Assembly (NCBI RefSeq): GCF_032268605.1
Contig: NZ_CP130318.1
Span: 5,431,501 to 5,495,500, forward strand
Reading direction: 5' to 3'
DNA length: 64,000 nucleotides
From: Paenibacillus aurantius
GTDB taxonomy: Bacteria; Bacillota; Bacilli; Paenibacillales; NBRC-103111
Numbering within the stretch: the stretch's first letter is position 1; each line of letters begins with the position of its first letter. Below, piece after piece: positions 28,221 through 36,760 of this stretch. The translations under genes and the position numbers were made by a program. The notes under the pieces are model-generated. The model did not search any database. It worked only from the letters and a program-made list of their open reading frames with translations, and was not told the DNA's origin.

Positions 28221-29081
28221 ATGACCGAAAGCCGGGAACAGCTCGAACAAGAGCTTATTGGGATACAAGAATGGGAGAAAGACCAGAAGGACCTGTGGTT
28301 CTGGGAGAAGCTGGGGCGACTGCCCTTTGCCCTGCTGGACCGCTGGACCCCGAAAGGGATTCAGGAGAAGGTGGGAACGGCCCTAAACGAAGTGGGCCAA
28401 TTCATTCAGACCGGAGGCGACTACCTCGTCTCGGAAACGAAGATTCTCGCCAGGCTGCGCGAGGAAGCGGGCGGAGCCGACGGAGGCGCGGAGTGGACCG
28501 TGGAGCAAGTCCAAACGCTTCCCCTTGAGGTGATGGACCGGACGGCGGAGGATCTGTCGGAGAGCCGGACGAAGATCGCAACCGTCCAAGGAGCGGCCAC
28601 CGGCTTCGGCGGGCTGTTCACCATCGCCGTCGACATCCCGGCCATGCTCGGGCTGTCGCTCAAGATGCTGCAGGAGCTCGCCCTCTGCTACGGCTTCGAC
28701 CCGAAGGACGAACGGGAGCGCACCTTCATGGTGAAGTGCCTGCAGTTCTCCTCCTCCGACATCGTCGGCAAGAAGGCCGTCCTCGACGAGCTCGGCGATT
28801 ACGACAACGAGAGCAAGCAGGTGCAGGTCATGAGCCAGCTGCAGGGCTGGCGGGAGGTGGCCAACGCGTACCGCGACAGCTTCGGCATGAAGAAGATGTT
28901 TCAGCTCGTCCCGGTGGCCGGCACCATCTTCGGGGCTTACTCCAACCGGGAAGCCCTGCAGCAGGTAGCCGAAACCGGACGCATGCTCTACCGCAAGCGG
29001 CGCATTCTCCAGCGCCTGGAGGCGGGCGAAGCGCAGCAGCTGAAAGCGGGTGAAGGGCAGAGCCCGACGGCGGAGGAATAG
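28221..29081 (+). CDS. EcsC family protein
   Basis: 286 residues. The middle (about 120-215) carries the EcsC-family stretch with GAATGFGGLFTIAVDIPAML, which may insert in or lie on the membrane, and TFMVKCLQFSSSDIVGKKAV. The N-terminus is acidic (residues 1-25). GGATGAGG lies just upstream of the ATG. The family is named after the third Bacillus ecs gene, but this copy is not beside ecsAB-type transporter genes, so the role is open. It stands alone and is divergent from the two-component genes. Confidence 0.85.
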   Translation: MTESREQLEQELIGIQEWEKDQKDLWFWEKLGRLPFALLDRWTPKGIQEKVGTALNEVGQFIQTGGDYLVSETKILARLREEAGGADGGAEWTVEQVQTLPLEVMDRTAEDLSESRTKIATVQGAATGFGGLFTIAVDIPAMLGLSLKMLQELALCYGFDPKDERERTFMVKCLQFSSSDIVGKKAVLDELGDYDNESKQVQVMSQLQGWREVANAYRDSFGMKKMFQLVPVAGTIFGAYSNREALQQVAETGRMLYRKRRILQRLEAGEAQQLKAGEGQSPTAEE

Positions 29082-29154
29082 CTGCATGGGGCCGACAGTC
29101 CGCGAATGATGACTGGGGTAGCCGACACAGGCTGCGCCATGCTCATCATGCCGG

Positions 29155-29340
29155 CTAACGAACCGTACGATGCTTATTCGCGCTCCTATGCCCGATCGCT
29201 CCATCTAACGAATCGTCAAATCGCTATTCGCTCCCTTTGGGGCCGAAGGGCCGCCTTTTGAGCCGAATAAGGTGCCCAGGATTCGTAAGAATTGCGTAGG
29301 ACCCATTTTAGACGATATAAGGTGTTGGCGATTCGTTAGA
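29155..29340. repeat. Double-inverted intergenic repeat element, about 50-base units
   Basis: CTAACGAA occurs at 29155 and 29205, 50 bases apart. Its inverse, GATTCGT(A/T)AG, occurs at 29280 and 29330, also 50 apart. Each unit continues into a TCGCTATTCGC-like or CTTATTCG word. The full 186 bases can fold as an imperfect hairpin. The design and the core TCGCTATTCGC match the element at 18421-18620. Confidence 0.75.
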
Positions 29341-29406
29341 CACAGCAGCCAGCATACGAAGGCAGGACTGTCCCCCGGTAACACGTCCGGCTTCGTGCTT
29401 CGGTAG

Positions 29407-29456
29407 GCTCCCCTTGCGGTCGACAGGTAAACCTGTTGCTGTAAGGGGAGCTTTAC
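29407..29456 (+). terminator. Stem-loop downstream of the repeat element, possible terminator or leader structure
   Basis: GCTCCCCTT (29407-29415) pairs with AAGGGGAGC (29443-29451), with an inner AGGT/ACCT stem. CTTTAC follows. A second small stem (GGAGC/GCTCC) lies at 29464-29478. These occupy the leader of the S66 peptidase gene, 140-190 bases before its start. I cannot assign a riboswitch class. Confidence 0.4.
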
Positions 29457-29594
29457 TCATGGGGGAGCCTTTTTGCTCCTCTTAAGCGTGGGTCTCACCG
29501 ATTGCCGGAGGGCCGGGCGGCGCAAAGGCATACGGCTCCTTTTTCACCATATAAATGATAAAGGATGTTTAGGAGAAACGGAGGGGGAACGGGA

Positions 29595-30515
29595 ATGGCG
29601 CTAAAACCACCCAGGCTGCAGGCTGGTGACACCATCGGAATTGTCACACTGGGCTCTCCCCTTGCCCCCGACATCATCAACTCGGGCCTCGACGTCGTGC
29701 GGGGAATGGGGTTTCAGGTGGTGCTCGGAAAGTATGTTTATGCCAATAACGGGTACTTGGCCGGAACGGAGGAGCAGCGGGCGTCCGACCTGATGAGCAT
29801 GTTCACGAACGACCAGGTCAAGCTCATCCTTCCTTCCCGGGGCGGGGTGGGCGTGTCCGGGATTCTGCCCTATCTGGATTTTTCCGTTATCCGGCAGAAC
29901 CCCAAGCTCATCACCGGCTACAGCGACATTACCGTCCTGCTTAACGCCCTGGCTCAATACGCGGACCTGATTACCCTGCAAAGTCTCTTGCTGATCGATT
30001 TCCGGGCGAATACCCCCGCTTATAATTACAATCAGTTTTTTGCCGCCACCTCGGTGGTATCGGAGACCCGCCCTATCGTAAACCCGCCGAACATGCCTCT
30101 CGTGAGCCGGGTTCCCGGTAACGTGACCGGTCCGATCGTGGGGGGTAACCTGACCTCTTTTATCGGGACGCTCGGAACGCCTTATGAAACGGACACCAAG
30201 GGCAAAATCCTCCTGCTGGAGGAAACCCACGAGCCGATCAACACGGTTTACCGGTACATGAAGCATCTGCAGCTGGCCGGCAAATTCGACGACTGCCTGG
30301 GCATCGTCATCGGCGAGTGCACAGCCTGTCAAATCGCGTACGGGGCCACCTACGAGAACCTCATTCAGGACTTCCTCGTTCCGCTCGGCAAACCGCTCAT
30401 GACCGGTCTCGCCTCCGCCCACGGCGTCTACAAGGCGGCCATTCCGATCGGCGCCCGGGTCAACCTGAATACCGAGGCGAACACGCTGACCATCGTCGAG
30501 ACCACGATTACCTAG
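29595..30515 (+). CDS. Peptidase S66 family protein (LD-carboxypeptidase / MccF-like)
   Basis: 306 residues from the ATG at 29595, chosen for GGAGGG 8 bases upstream. The family fold is clear: RLQAGDTIGIVTLGSP at the start, SRGGVGVSGILPYLD, and the nucleophile Ser in GYSDITVL near residue 110. The catalytic Glu is in LLEETHEPI near 200, and the catalytic His is in SAHGVYKAAIPIGA near 283. Members trim the D-Ala from murein tetrapeptides during cell-wall recycling or inactivate peptide-nucleotide antibiotics such as microcin C. No signal peptide is present, so a cytoplasmic role is likely. Confidence 0.92.
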   Translation: MALKPPRLQAGDTIGIVTLGSPLAPDIINSGLDVVRGMGFQVVLGKYVYANNGYLAGTEEQRASDLMSMFTNDQVKLILPSRGGVGVSGILPYLDFSVIRQNPKLITGYSDITVLLNALAQYADLITLQSLLLIDFRANTPAYNYNQFFAATSVVSETRPIVNPPNMPLVSRVPGNVTGPIVGGNLTSFIGTLGTPYETDTKGKILLLEETHEPINTVYRYMKHLQLAGKFDDCLGIVIGECTACQIAYGATYENLIQDFLVPLGKPLMTGLASAHGVYKAAIPIGARVNLNTEANTLTIVETTIT

Positions 30516-30737
30516 TGCCTTATCCGGCAGCTTTGTTGGCGAGAAAGCCTGTCTAGGCGCACAAAATCAGTACAGAAGCAGAACAACGCTCACGGTTAAG
30601 GCACCAGCCGGGTAAGGGAGACGGGGCGGGAAGACTTCACAGAACAAGGATAAACGGCTTCGCCGTCTTTAAGGACCAGGCGCGGGTGTCGATGGGTGAA
30701 TCGCTTCGAGGATGTCCTTGTGGATGCGGATGTACTG
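30516..30737. other. Gene-free part of the gap 30516-30849
   Basis: No supported ORF lies here. A short GC tetraloop hairpin (ACGGC-TTC-GCCGT near 30656) is visible. Reading frames that extend into this region from the MFS gene are shadows of it. Confidence 0.4.
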
Positions 30738-30764
30738 AAAAAGACCATTGCGGCGCAATGGTCT
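30738..30764 (-). terminator. Rho-independent terminator of the MFS transporter gene
   Basis: On the minus strand AGACCATTGC, a three-base loop and GCAATGGTCT are followed by TTTTTC. It lies 86 bases past the MFS stop at 30850. Confidence 0.75.
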
Positions 30765-30849
30765 TCTATGTCGTGACGCCACCGGTACGAAAACCGGGCC
30801 ACCCGGACGTCTGGGCAGTCTGAGCCGCCGCCACAACGGTCGCCCTCGC

Positions 30850-32076
30850 TTACGCTCCAAGCGAAGGCCCTCGCGAACGGCCCCTGGCCTTCCGGCCGCT
30901 CGCGAAGAGCAGAACCAGCCCGGCGAGCGCAAAGAGGCAGGCCCCGTACAGGAGCACCGAAAGCGGCAGCGTCTCCGACAGCCCGGTGCTGATGAGCGGC
31001 CCGATCGTCCCCCGGATGCCGAACAGAAGCAGATGAAGCCCGAACACCACCCCTTCCCGGCCTGGAGCAAGCCGGAAAACATAGGCCAGGCAGCCGATGT
31101 CCCAGATCGCGTCGCCGAAGCCCTGCATCCCCATGCCGGCGAAGACGGCCCCGTACGTGCCGAAGCAGCCGTACAGGAAAGGGACGACCGTGTACGCGGC
31201 AAGACCGAACAGAATGGCGGTCTTCGGGGAGTAGCGGTCGATGACCCATCCCATCAGCAAATAGGCGAAGAGCAGGCACCCGAAATAAACCATTCGGGTG
31301 TACCCAATCTGCTCGTTGGTCAAATCGAGCTTATCGACCTGGATGATTTGGTACAGGGGACTCGCCAGCATATTGGCAAAGCCTGTCAGGGTAGTCGCCG
31401 TCAAGAACAGGACGAGCTCGGGATTCCCCTTAAGCAGCTTGACCTGGTCCCCCCACTTGGCCCTCGAGGCGGGAAGCGCACGGGGCGTCGTGTCGATCTC
31501 CCGCAACCGGGAGAAGACGGCGAGCGACACCAGTCCCGTTACCGTGGCAGCCAGCAGAGGACCGGTTTCTCCCGCGTGGTCAATCCAGCGTCCTACTCCG
31601 TAGGCCAGCGGAATCATTAGCACGCCCATGGCCACGCGGACATTGCCCATAATCCTTCCCCGCAGCTCGGCGGGATAGATGCGGGTCACCAGAGCCGCAT
31701 AAGCCGGCGCCTGAATCCCCATAAGAAGGTGAAACAGAAAAGCCGTCCCCACAAAAACCCAAGGCTCGCCGTACAAAAGAGGCAGGAGAATAAGCAGACG
31801 GCCCGCTACGTTCGGGTAAATCACGAAGGGTTTGGGGTCCCTTCCTTCCATAAGACTGGCCCAAAAAGGGGAAAGCAGAAGCCCGACGGCCGGGGCGGCC
31901 GACAGCAGGCCCACCTCGAAGGAGCTGGCCCCGTGACGGATAGCGATCGGGATGTAAAACTGGTTGAAGACGACATTGAAGACACTGAACAGAACGGCGC
32001 TGAAGGCGTCGAGGCGAAAATTCGTCCATGCGGTCGCACCCATGTGGCGAAGCTTGCCGGCGGGGTTGATTTTCAA
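30850..32076 (-). CDS. Major facilitator superfamily transporter
   Basis: 408 residues from a TTG at 32074-32076. That start is chosen because AGGAGAG lies 9 bases upstream, while an in-frame ATG at 32115 has no ribosome site and falls next to the probable -10 box. About 12 membrane helices are visible in two halves joined by a charged loop near residues 190-215. Loop motifs include PSFWASLMEGRD-like WASLMEGRDPKP after helix 2 and RIYPAELRGRIMG after helix 4. The substrate cannot be told; drug or sugar export is possible. It is monocistronic. Confidence 0.88.
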   Translation of the reverse strand: MKINPAGKLRHMGATAWTNFRLDAFSAVLFSVFNVVFNQFYIPIAIRHGASSFEVGLLSAAPAVGLLLSPFWASLMEGRDPKPFVIYPNVAGRLLILLPLLYGEPWVFVGTAFLFHLLMGIQAPAYAALVTRIYPAELRGRIMGNVRVAMGVLMIPLAYGVGRWIDHAGETGPLLAATVTGLVSLAVFSRLREIDTTPRALPASRAKWGDQVKLLKGNPELVLFLTATTLTGFANMLASPLYQIIQVDKLDLTNEQIGYTRMVYFGCLLFAYLLMGWVIDRYSPKTAILFGLAAYTVVPFLYGCFGTYGAVFAGMGMQGFGDAIWDIGCLAYVFRLAPGREGVVFGLHLLLFGIRGTIGPLISTGLSETLPLSVLLYGACLFALAGLVLLFASGRKARGRSRGPSLGA

Positions 32077-32123
32077 GCGGGATCTCTCTCCTGATGGTAA
32101 TATAATGGCGGGCATTCGCTGTC

Positions 32124-32132
32124 ATTGTATCA
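32124..32132 (-). promoter_or_regulatory. Extended -10 promoter element of the MFS gene
   Basis: The minus strand reads TGATACAAT, matching the extended -10 form TGnTATAAT with one change. No good -35 was seen, as is common for extended -10 promoters. It would start the transcript just upstream of the ribosome site of the TTG start. Confidence 0.4.
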
Positions 32133-32283
32133 CCAATTGGACCCGCCGGGGAAAATACTTTTTCCGGCGGATGGACAAGCGTCCCTTGCAGCTGGACACG
32201 GCCATGCTGCGGCTCTTGAGACCGATAAGACAGGGGCCCGCTGGATAACCTAACCTAATGAACCCTACAAGGAGGCAAACAAG

Positions 32284-33264
32284 ATGAAAGCGTTGCTGCT
32301 GCAGGACAAAGGCCTATGGAAAGACATGCGCGTAGGGGAAGTGCCGAAGCCGGAGCCCGGCCCGGGCGAGCTTCTGATCCAGGTGCATGCCGTCGGCTTG
32401 AATCCCGTCGACTACAAGACGGCCACCGGAGGAAACCCCAACTGGACGTACCCTCATATTCTGGGCCTGGACACCGCGGGAGTGGTGGCCGAAACCGGGG
32501 AGGGCGTAACCGGGTGGCAAAAGGGCGATCGGGTTGTCGTTCACGGCGACCTGACCCGCAAGGGAGGCTATGCGGAATATACGACAGCTCTCGCCCACGC
32601 GGTCTCCCGCATTCCCGAAGGAATCTCCTTCGAAGATGCGGCCGCGCTGCCAACGGCCGGTTATACGGCCTACCAGGCCCTGTTCCGCAAGCTGCCCATG
32701 GACCGGGTCCGTACCATTCTCCTGCACGGCGGTGCGGGAGGCGTGGGCGGCTTCGGGGTCCAGTTGGCGAAGAACGCCGGCAAAACGGTCTTCTCCACCG
32801 CCTCCCCGGCTAACCATGACTACGTCCGCTCGCTCGGGGCCGATCACGTGATCGACTACGCCGGAGAAGACGTGGCGGCCAAGGTGCTGGAGCTGACCGA
32901 GGGGCGAGGCGTCGATGCCGTGGTGGATGCCGTGAGCCGGCAAAGCGCCACCGATTCCCTGGACATGCTCGCCTATATGGGCCATATCGTGTACATAGCG
33001 GGCCCGCCGGATTTTACGAAGATCAAGGGCTTTACCAAGGTCGTCTCGTACCATGAAATCGCTCTTGCGGCGGCCTACACGTATGGGGACCGGGCCGACC
33101 AGGCCGATCTGGCCGCTATAGGGGACGAGATGCTGGCTATGCTCCAGAAGGGGGCCCTCTCCTCCATGCTGAAGGAAGTCATTCCCCTTGAGGAGGTTCC
33201 GGCCGCACTGGAGCGCCTGTCCGTGCGGCACGTGAAAGGCAAGATGGTGGCGAAGCTGAAATAA
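32284..33264 (+). CDS. Medium-chain dehydrogenase/reductase, quinone oxidoreductase-like (zinc-free)
   Basis: 326 residues. AAGGAGG precedes the ATG by 8 bases. The N-terminal GroES-like domain has LNPVDYKTATGG and LGLDTAGVVAETGEGV. The Rossmann domain has HGGAGGVGGFGVQLAKNAG near residues 148-166. Cys and His zinc ligands of alcohol dehydrogenases are absent, so it belongs to the zinc-free NADPH quinone or enone reductase side of the family. It is likely an electrophile or quinone detoxifier. It is monocistronic with its own terminator. Confidence 0.9.
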   Translation: MKALLLQDKGLWKDMRVGEVPKPEPGPGELLIQVHAVGLNPVDYKTATGGNPNWTYPHILGLDTAGVVAETGEGVTGWQKGDRVVVHGDLTRKGGYAEYTTALAHAVSRIPEGISFEDAAALPTAGYTAYQALFRKLPMDRVRTILLHGGAGGVGGFGVQLAKNAGKTVFSTASPANHDYVRSLGADHVIDYAGEDVAAKVLELTEGRGVDAVVDAVSRQSATDSLDMLAYMGHIVYIAGPPDFTKIKGFTKVVSYHEIALAAAYTYGDRADQADLAAIGDEMLAMLQKGALSSMLKEVIPLEEVPAALERLSVRHVKGKMVAKLK

Positions 33265-33375
33265 ACCATAAGCCGCCATTCGGACCGTCGCTGGTTAAGG
33301 GCCGACTTAAGGGAGCATGCTTCGTGCGCCAACGGAAGCCGTCTCGCCCAGCCCCGCTGCCGGCCAGGCACGAGA

Positions 33376-33413
33376 AGGCCGGTTCCCGCTTCTATGACGG
33401 GGACCGGCCTTTT
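33376..33413 (+). terminator. Rho-independent terminator of the quinone reductase-like gene
   Basis: AGGCCGGTTCCCG (33376-33388) pairs with CGGGGACCGGCCT (33398-33410), followed by TTT. It lies between convergent genes and could serve both sides, though the T run favours the plus strand. Confidence 0.75.
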
Positions 33414-33428
33414 GCATGCCCAATTATT

Positions 33429-34826
33429 TCACCTGTCGCTAAATGGGTCGAGCAGGCCGGCCATTTCCTCTTTAAGCCGCCCCTCTACCGATGGAGAGAA
33501 GACGGACGGCATCGCGAAATAGATCGTCGATTCGTCCGCCTCGTAGCCGCCTTCGGCCAGAATCGCCTCGGTCGGGACATAGCCGAACATGCCGTTCGTG
33601 TAAGGCAGCGGCAGCACCCGTCCTCCCGAGAGCCGCTTGAGGTAGAGGCCATACTCCACGACCACCTCGGCGTTCATCGCGAGGAGAGAGAAGCCGTCCG
33701 TTATGGTGAGCAGCGTCATCTCCAAGGGAAGCTCCGGCTTCCGTTCCGCTTCCCTTTCCCAATGAAGACGGTGCCACTCTCCATGGACGCCGGGGAGGGA
33801 TCTCCCTTTTTCCAGGACGGCCTTTTCGGGCAGGGGGGCCAGAGCGAGCGGCACCGTCCGGCTCCGCCACCTCAGGGGGACGGCCCGCCGAACCTCCATC
33901 GGCCCGTCGAGCACTTCCCCGATGTCCCGGGCGAACGATAGCCCAGCCTGCATCACCAGCTCGTGGCCGCCTCTGTACTCCGTCATGTCATGCCCCGGGT
34001 TAATATCCCCGCAGGTTCCCTGCAGGAACCCGCATACAACGTCTTTCCCGTACTTTTCTTCGACCGCGCCCATTGCTACTCCCACAAAGTCCGGGGATAC
34101 TTTATTCTCGTCCGTAATGACGGGATGGCAGGCATAGTGGACCAGAATGCCTTTCGGAGAGCCGTCCTCCCGGACGAACCGGATCACGGACAGCTCCCGG
34201 TCCGTTTCCCTCCGCTCCGGCGGACGGACGCGATGTCCTCTCCGGTTAACGGCCAGAGAGGACGTCCCGGCTCCGGACTCGACCCGGACGGGCTCCAGCC
34301 CGGCGAGTGCCTCTCCGATCCCCTTCAGCACCCGTTCCTCAAGATCATCCAAATAAGCCGGGTCCGGCACTCCAAGATACGACGTAAACAAGGCGCTGGT
34401 CTGAGGCCCGGAATGGGTATGCGTGCCATGAAGCAGAACGGCCTCCGGCTCGAGGCCGAAGCGCCGGCGGACCGCTTCTTTGAAAGCCGGGACGCGGTCG
34501 CTCCCCCACCAGATCAAGTCCGCGGAGATGAGCACCGCCCGGCTGGCCGCTGCCCTGCCTGCCCTTCCGGCTTCCGCAGCGTTTCCCACTCTTTCTGGCA
34601 TCCCCGCATTTTCAGGGATGCGCTCACCCGGCTCGGGCGTTTCTTCCGGTCCGGCCACCGGCTCCGGCTGCTCCTCCGTCTCCAGCATATAAATCCGCGC
34701 ATACAGCGGATAAGATACCCCAGTATAGGGGCCGAGGCCGCTGCGAACGGCGAAGCCCGCCAGGGGTACCGGATGCGACGGGGTAATGTCTATTTTGCTT
34801 GTGCCAAGCTTAAGGCGTATTGGCAT
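33429..34826 (-). CDS. Neutral/alkaline ceramidase-type N-terminal domain hydrolase
   Basis: 465 residues from the ATG at 34824-34826, with AAAGGAG 8 bases upstream. It begins with the family's KIDITPSHPVPLAGF. Likely zinc ligands are in LLHGTHTHSGPQ near residue 130 and in HYACHPV near 230. GFLQGTCGDINPG near 265 matches the ceramidase core. A Pro/Glu-rich insert lies near residues 50-80. No signal peptide is present and the length is shorter than true ceramidases, so the substrate is probably not ceramide. The start overlaps the kinase stop by 17 bases, which links it to amino-sugar metabolism. Confidence 0.82.
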   Translation of the reverse strand: MPIRLKLGTSKIDITPSHPVPLAGFAVRSGLGPYTGVSYPLYARIYMLETEEQPEPVAGPEETPEPGERIPENAGMPERVGNAAEAGRAGRAAASRAVLISADLIWWGSDRVPAFKEAVRRRFGLEPEAVLLHGTHTHSGPQTSALFTSYLGVPDPAYLDDLEERVLKGIGEALAGLEPVRVESGAGTSSLAVNRRGHRVRPPERRETDRELSVIRFVREDGSPKGILVHYACHPVITDENKVSPDFVGVAMGAVEEKYGKDVVCGFLQGTCGDINPGHDMTEYRGGHELVMQAGLSFARDIGEVLDGPMEVRRAVPLRWRSRTVPLALAPLPEKAVLEKGRSLPGVHGEWHRLHWEREAERKPELPLEMTLLTITDGFSLLAMNAEVVVEYGLYLKRLSGGRVLPLPYTNGMFGYVPTEAILAEGGYEADESTIYFAMPSVFSPSVEGRLKEEMAGLLDPFSDR

Positions 34827-35775
34827 CGTTCGTTCTCCTTTCCCGCGGATCCCCCCGCAGCTGCTTACGCGCATACTCCACCGCCCCTTGAGGCGGCGTT
34901 AAAAGAGGCGGGGCCGCCGTAAGCCCGCTCTGCTCCAGACGCAACCTCCACGGACCGAGGACCGGCTCACCGATCGCAAACACCCCGCCCACATAAGAGA
35001 CGCGGGTGAGGCTCCGCTCCGAGGCGCGATGAAGGGCTTGGGCCAGCTCGGCCAAATGCTCCGCCGCCTGCTCCAGCAGGGCGAGGGCCGCCGCGTCTCC
35101 CTGTGCGGCCGCTTCCGCCACCTGCCGGGTGAGCGAGGCGATCTCCTTCCTTCCCCAGCTTCCGTACAGCCGCCGAACGGCTTCCTCCATGGCGAAGGAA
35201 GGCAGGCCCAGGCGCTCTGCCAGCAGCTCCTCCAGCCGGGTTCGCTCCCCCCGGCCGTCGGCGGCACGCGCCGCCGCCCGAAGCGCTTCGCAGCCGAGCC
35301 AGTAGCCGCTTCCCTCGTCGCCGAACCAGGGGCCCCAGCCTCCGCAGGAGAGGAGCCGGCCCTCCTCCGTCCGGGCGGCCGCGGCCGACCCGGTGCCGGC
35401 GATCACGAGGATGCCGGGCCCGCCGGCAAAAGCCCCTTCGAGAGCGGCCTCCGTGTCCTCCATCCCGGCAATCCGGGCATCCGGGAATCGTTCGCGGGCC
35501 GTCTCGACGGACCAGTGGGCGTCCTTATCCGGCCCGGTGTTGCACGCGGCGGCTACCGCAGCCGCTGCCAGCACGCCGCCCCGTTCGGCCAGCCGCTCCT
35601 CCGCCTGCTCGAGCAGCGCCAGCAAATGGCCGCGGGCCTTCGCCTCTCCATCGGTGTGGGCATTCAGTGGCCCCCCGCGGAGCACGACCGCCTCCCCGGC
35701 GTCCAGGCTCTGCAGCACCGCTTCCGACCGGCTTCCGCCTCCGTCGATGCCGAGCAGGTAACGGGCCGGCTTCAT
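34810..35775 (-). CDS. BadF/BadG/BcrA/BcrD-type ATPase, N-acetylglucosamine kinase-like
   Basis: 321 residues. The actin-like ATPase motifs are clear: phosphate 1 LGIDGGGSRSEAV at residue 8, phosphate 2 IVIAGTGSAAAA-like ILVIAGTGSAAAA near 125, and the adenosine motif VSYVGGVFAIGEPV near 265. WGPWFGDEGSGYWLG is typical of bacterial GlcNAc and glucosamine kinases. Its ATG overlaps the SIS gene's stop (ATGA), so translation is coupled. It is expected to phosphorylate an amino sugar handled by the SIS protein. Confidence 0.9.
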   Translation of the reverse strand: MKPARYLLGIDGGGSRSEAVLQSLDAGEAVVLRGGPLNAHTDGEAKARGHLLALLEQAEERLAERGGVLAAAAVAAACNTGPDKDAHWSVETARERFPDARIAGMEDTEAALEGAFAGGPGILVIAGTGSAAAARTEEGRLLSCGGWGPWFGDEGSGYWLGCEALRAAARAADGRGERTRLEELLAERLGLPSFAMEEAVRRLYGSWGRKEIASLTRQVAEAAAQGDAAALALLEQAAEHLAELAQALHRASERSLTRVSYVGGVFAIGEPVLGPWRLRLEQSGLTAAPPLLTPPQGAVEYARKQLRGDPRERRTNDANTP

Positions 35776-36506
35776 AAGCGCAGCCGGGCGCCGGCCTGCC
35801 GCAGCTCTTCGATCAGCCGGTCGTTATGGCTGCTGCCTCCCGCCACATTGGCGCTCCGGAAGACGGGAGGCTCGATTCCCGCCTCGAGCAGCCGCTTGCA
35901 GGTGAGAACCACGATGGAGTTCAGGATGAAGGCCCCGGCGATGGTGGAGGTCGGCGCAATCGGCACGTCCATTCCTTCGAGCGTCACCGCCGCGTCGCCC
36001 GGCACCCCTCCGTTGTCCAGCACGATATCCGCGAGCTCGTACAGCTTCGCACCGCTCGCCGAACGGGAGACGGCATTCCGCGAATGCGCCAGGGACGTAA
36101 GGGCGATAACGGCAGCCCCCCGCCTGCTTGCCTCCTCCGCCATTTCCACAGGCAGGGCATTAATGCCCGAGTTGGAAATGATGAACAGCACGTCCCCGTC
36201 TCCGACTGCTGCCTGCTCCAATAAAATAGCCGCATAGCCGGTCAGCCTTTCCAGCTTCGTGCTTTTGACCGCACCCTCGTGAAGCATGAGCCCCGTTTCG
36301 AGAATCGGGATCACGGGAACAAGCCCGCCGGCCCGGTAATACGGCTCCTCCGCCAGCATGTGGGAATGCCCCGTCCCGAATAAATAAATCGCCCGCTTGG
36401 AGGCAATCGCCTTGGCGCACGCCGCCGCGGCTTTTTCCATCGCTTCCTGTTGGGTCGTCTGAACCGTCTCCAGCACCTGCGTAACCGCCCGGTAGTAAGC
36501 TTCCAT
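35772..36506 (-). CDS. SIS-domain sugar-phosphate binding protein (UPF0309-like)
   Basis: 244 residues from the ATG at 36504-36506, with AGGAAGGG 7 bases upstream. The SIS fold shows YLFGTGHSHMLAEEPYYR near residue 42, VLFIISNSGINALPVEMA near 105, and ITLTS-like VIALTSLAHSRN near 137. Members isomerise or sense phosphosugars. It is the first gene of a three-gene operon with the BadF kinase and the ceramidase-like hydrolase. Confidence 0.9.
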   Translation of the reverse strand: MEAYYRAVTQVLETVQTTQQEAMEKAAAACAKAIASKRAIYLFGTGHSHMLAEEPYYRAGGLVPVIPILETGLMLHEGAVKSTKLERLTGYAAILLEQAAVGDGDVLFIISNSGINALPVEMAEEASRRGAAVIALTSLAHSRNAVSRSASGAKLYELADIVLDNGGVPGDAAVTLEGMDVPIAPTSTIAGAFILNSIVVLTCKRLLEAGIEPPVFRSANVAGGSSHNDRLIEELRQAGARLRL

Positions 36507-36660
36507 CCCTGCACCCTTCCTCTTTTTCAACGTCTTCCTCCATTATATAAGCAGGCTGCACCGGGCACAGGATGATCCTTGACCGGGACCGGACATTTTT
36601 TTCAGGCTTGTTTCAGAATATTACAATCAGGTTAAATTGGTAAGGAATGGCTGCCAAAAG

Positions 36661-36688
36661 TTGACATATCCCTCTTATTGGCTATAAT
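36661..36688 (+). promoter_or_regulatory. Consensus sigma-A promoter of the small secreted protein gene
   Basis: A perfect -35 TTGACA (36661-36666) and perfect -10 TATAAT (36683-36688) are separated by 16 bases. The ATG follows 72 bases downstream. This is the best vegetative promoter in the window and predicts strong expression. Confidence 0.85.
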
Positions 36689-36760
36689 AGGACCCATGCC
36701 AGGCTGGCCGTTATTTGGAGTACTCATACTATCATTGCTAACATGACTGGAGGAAAATTG

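Noticed and set aside
29407-29478. Riboswitch or T-box leader before the S66 peptidase gene
   Set aside because: Stem-loops are present, but no conserved T-box or known riboswitch core was recognised.
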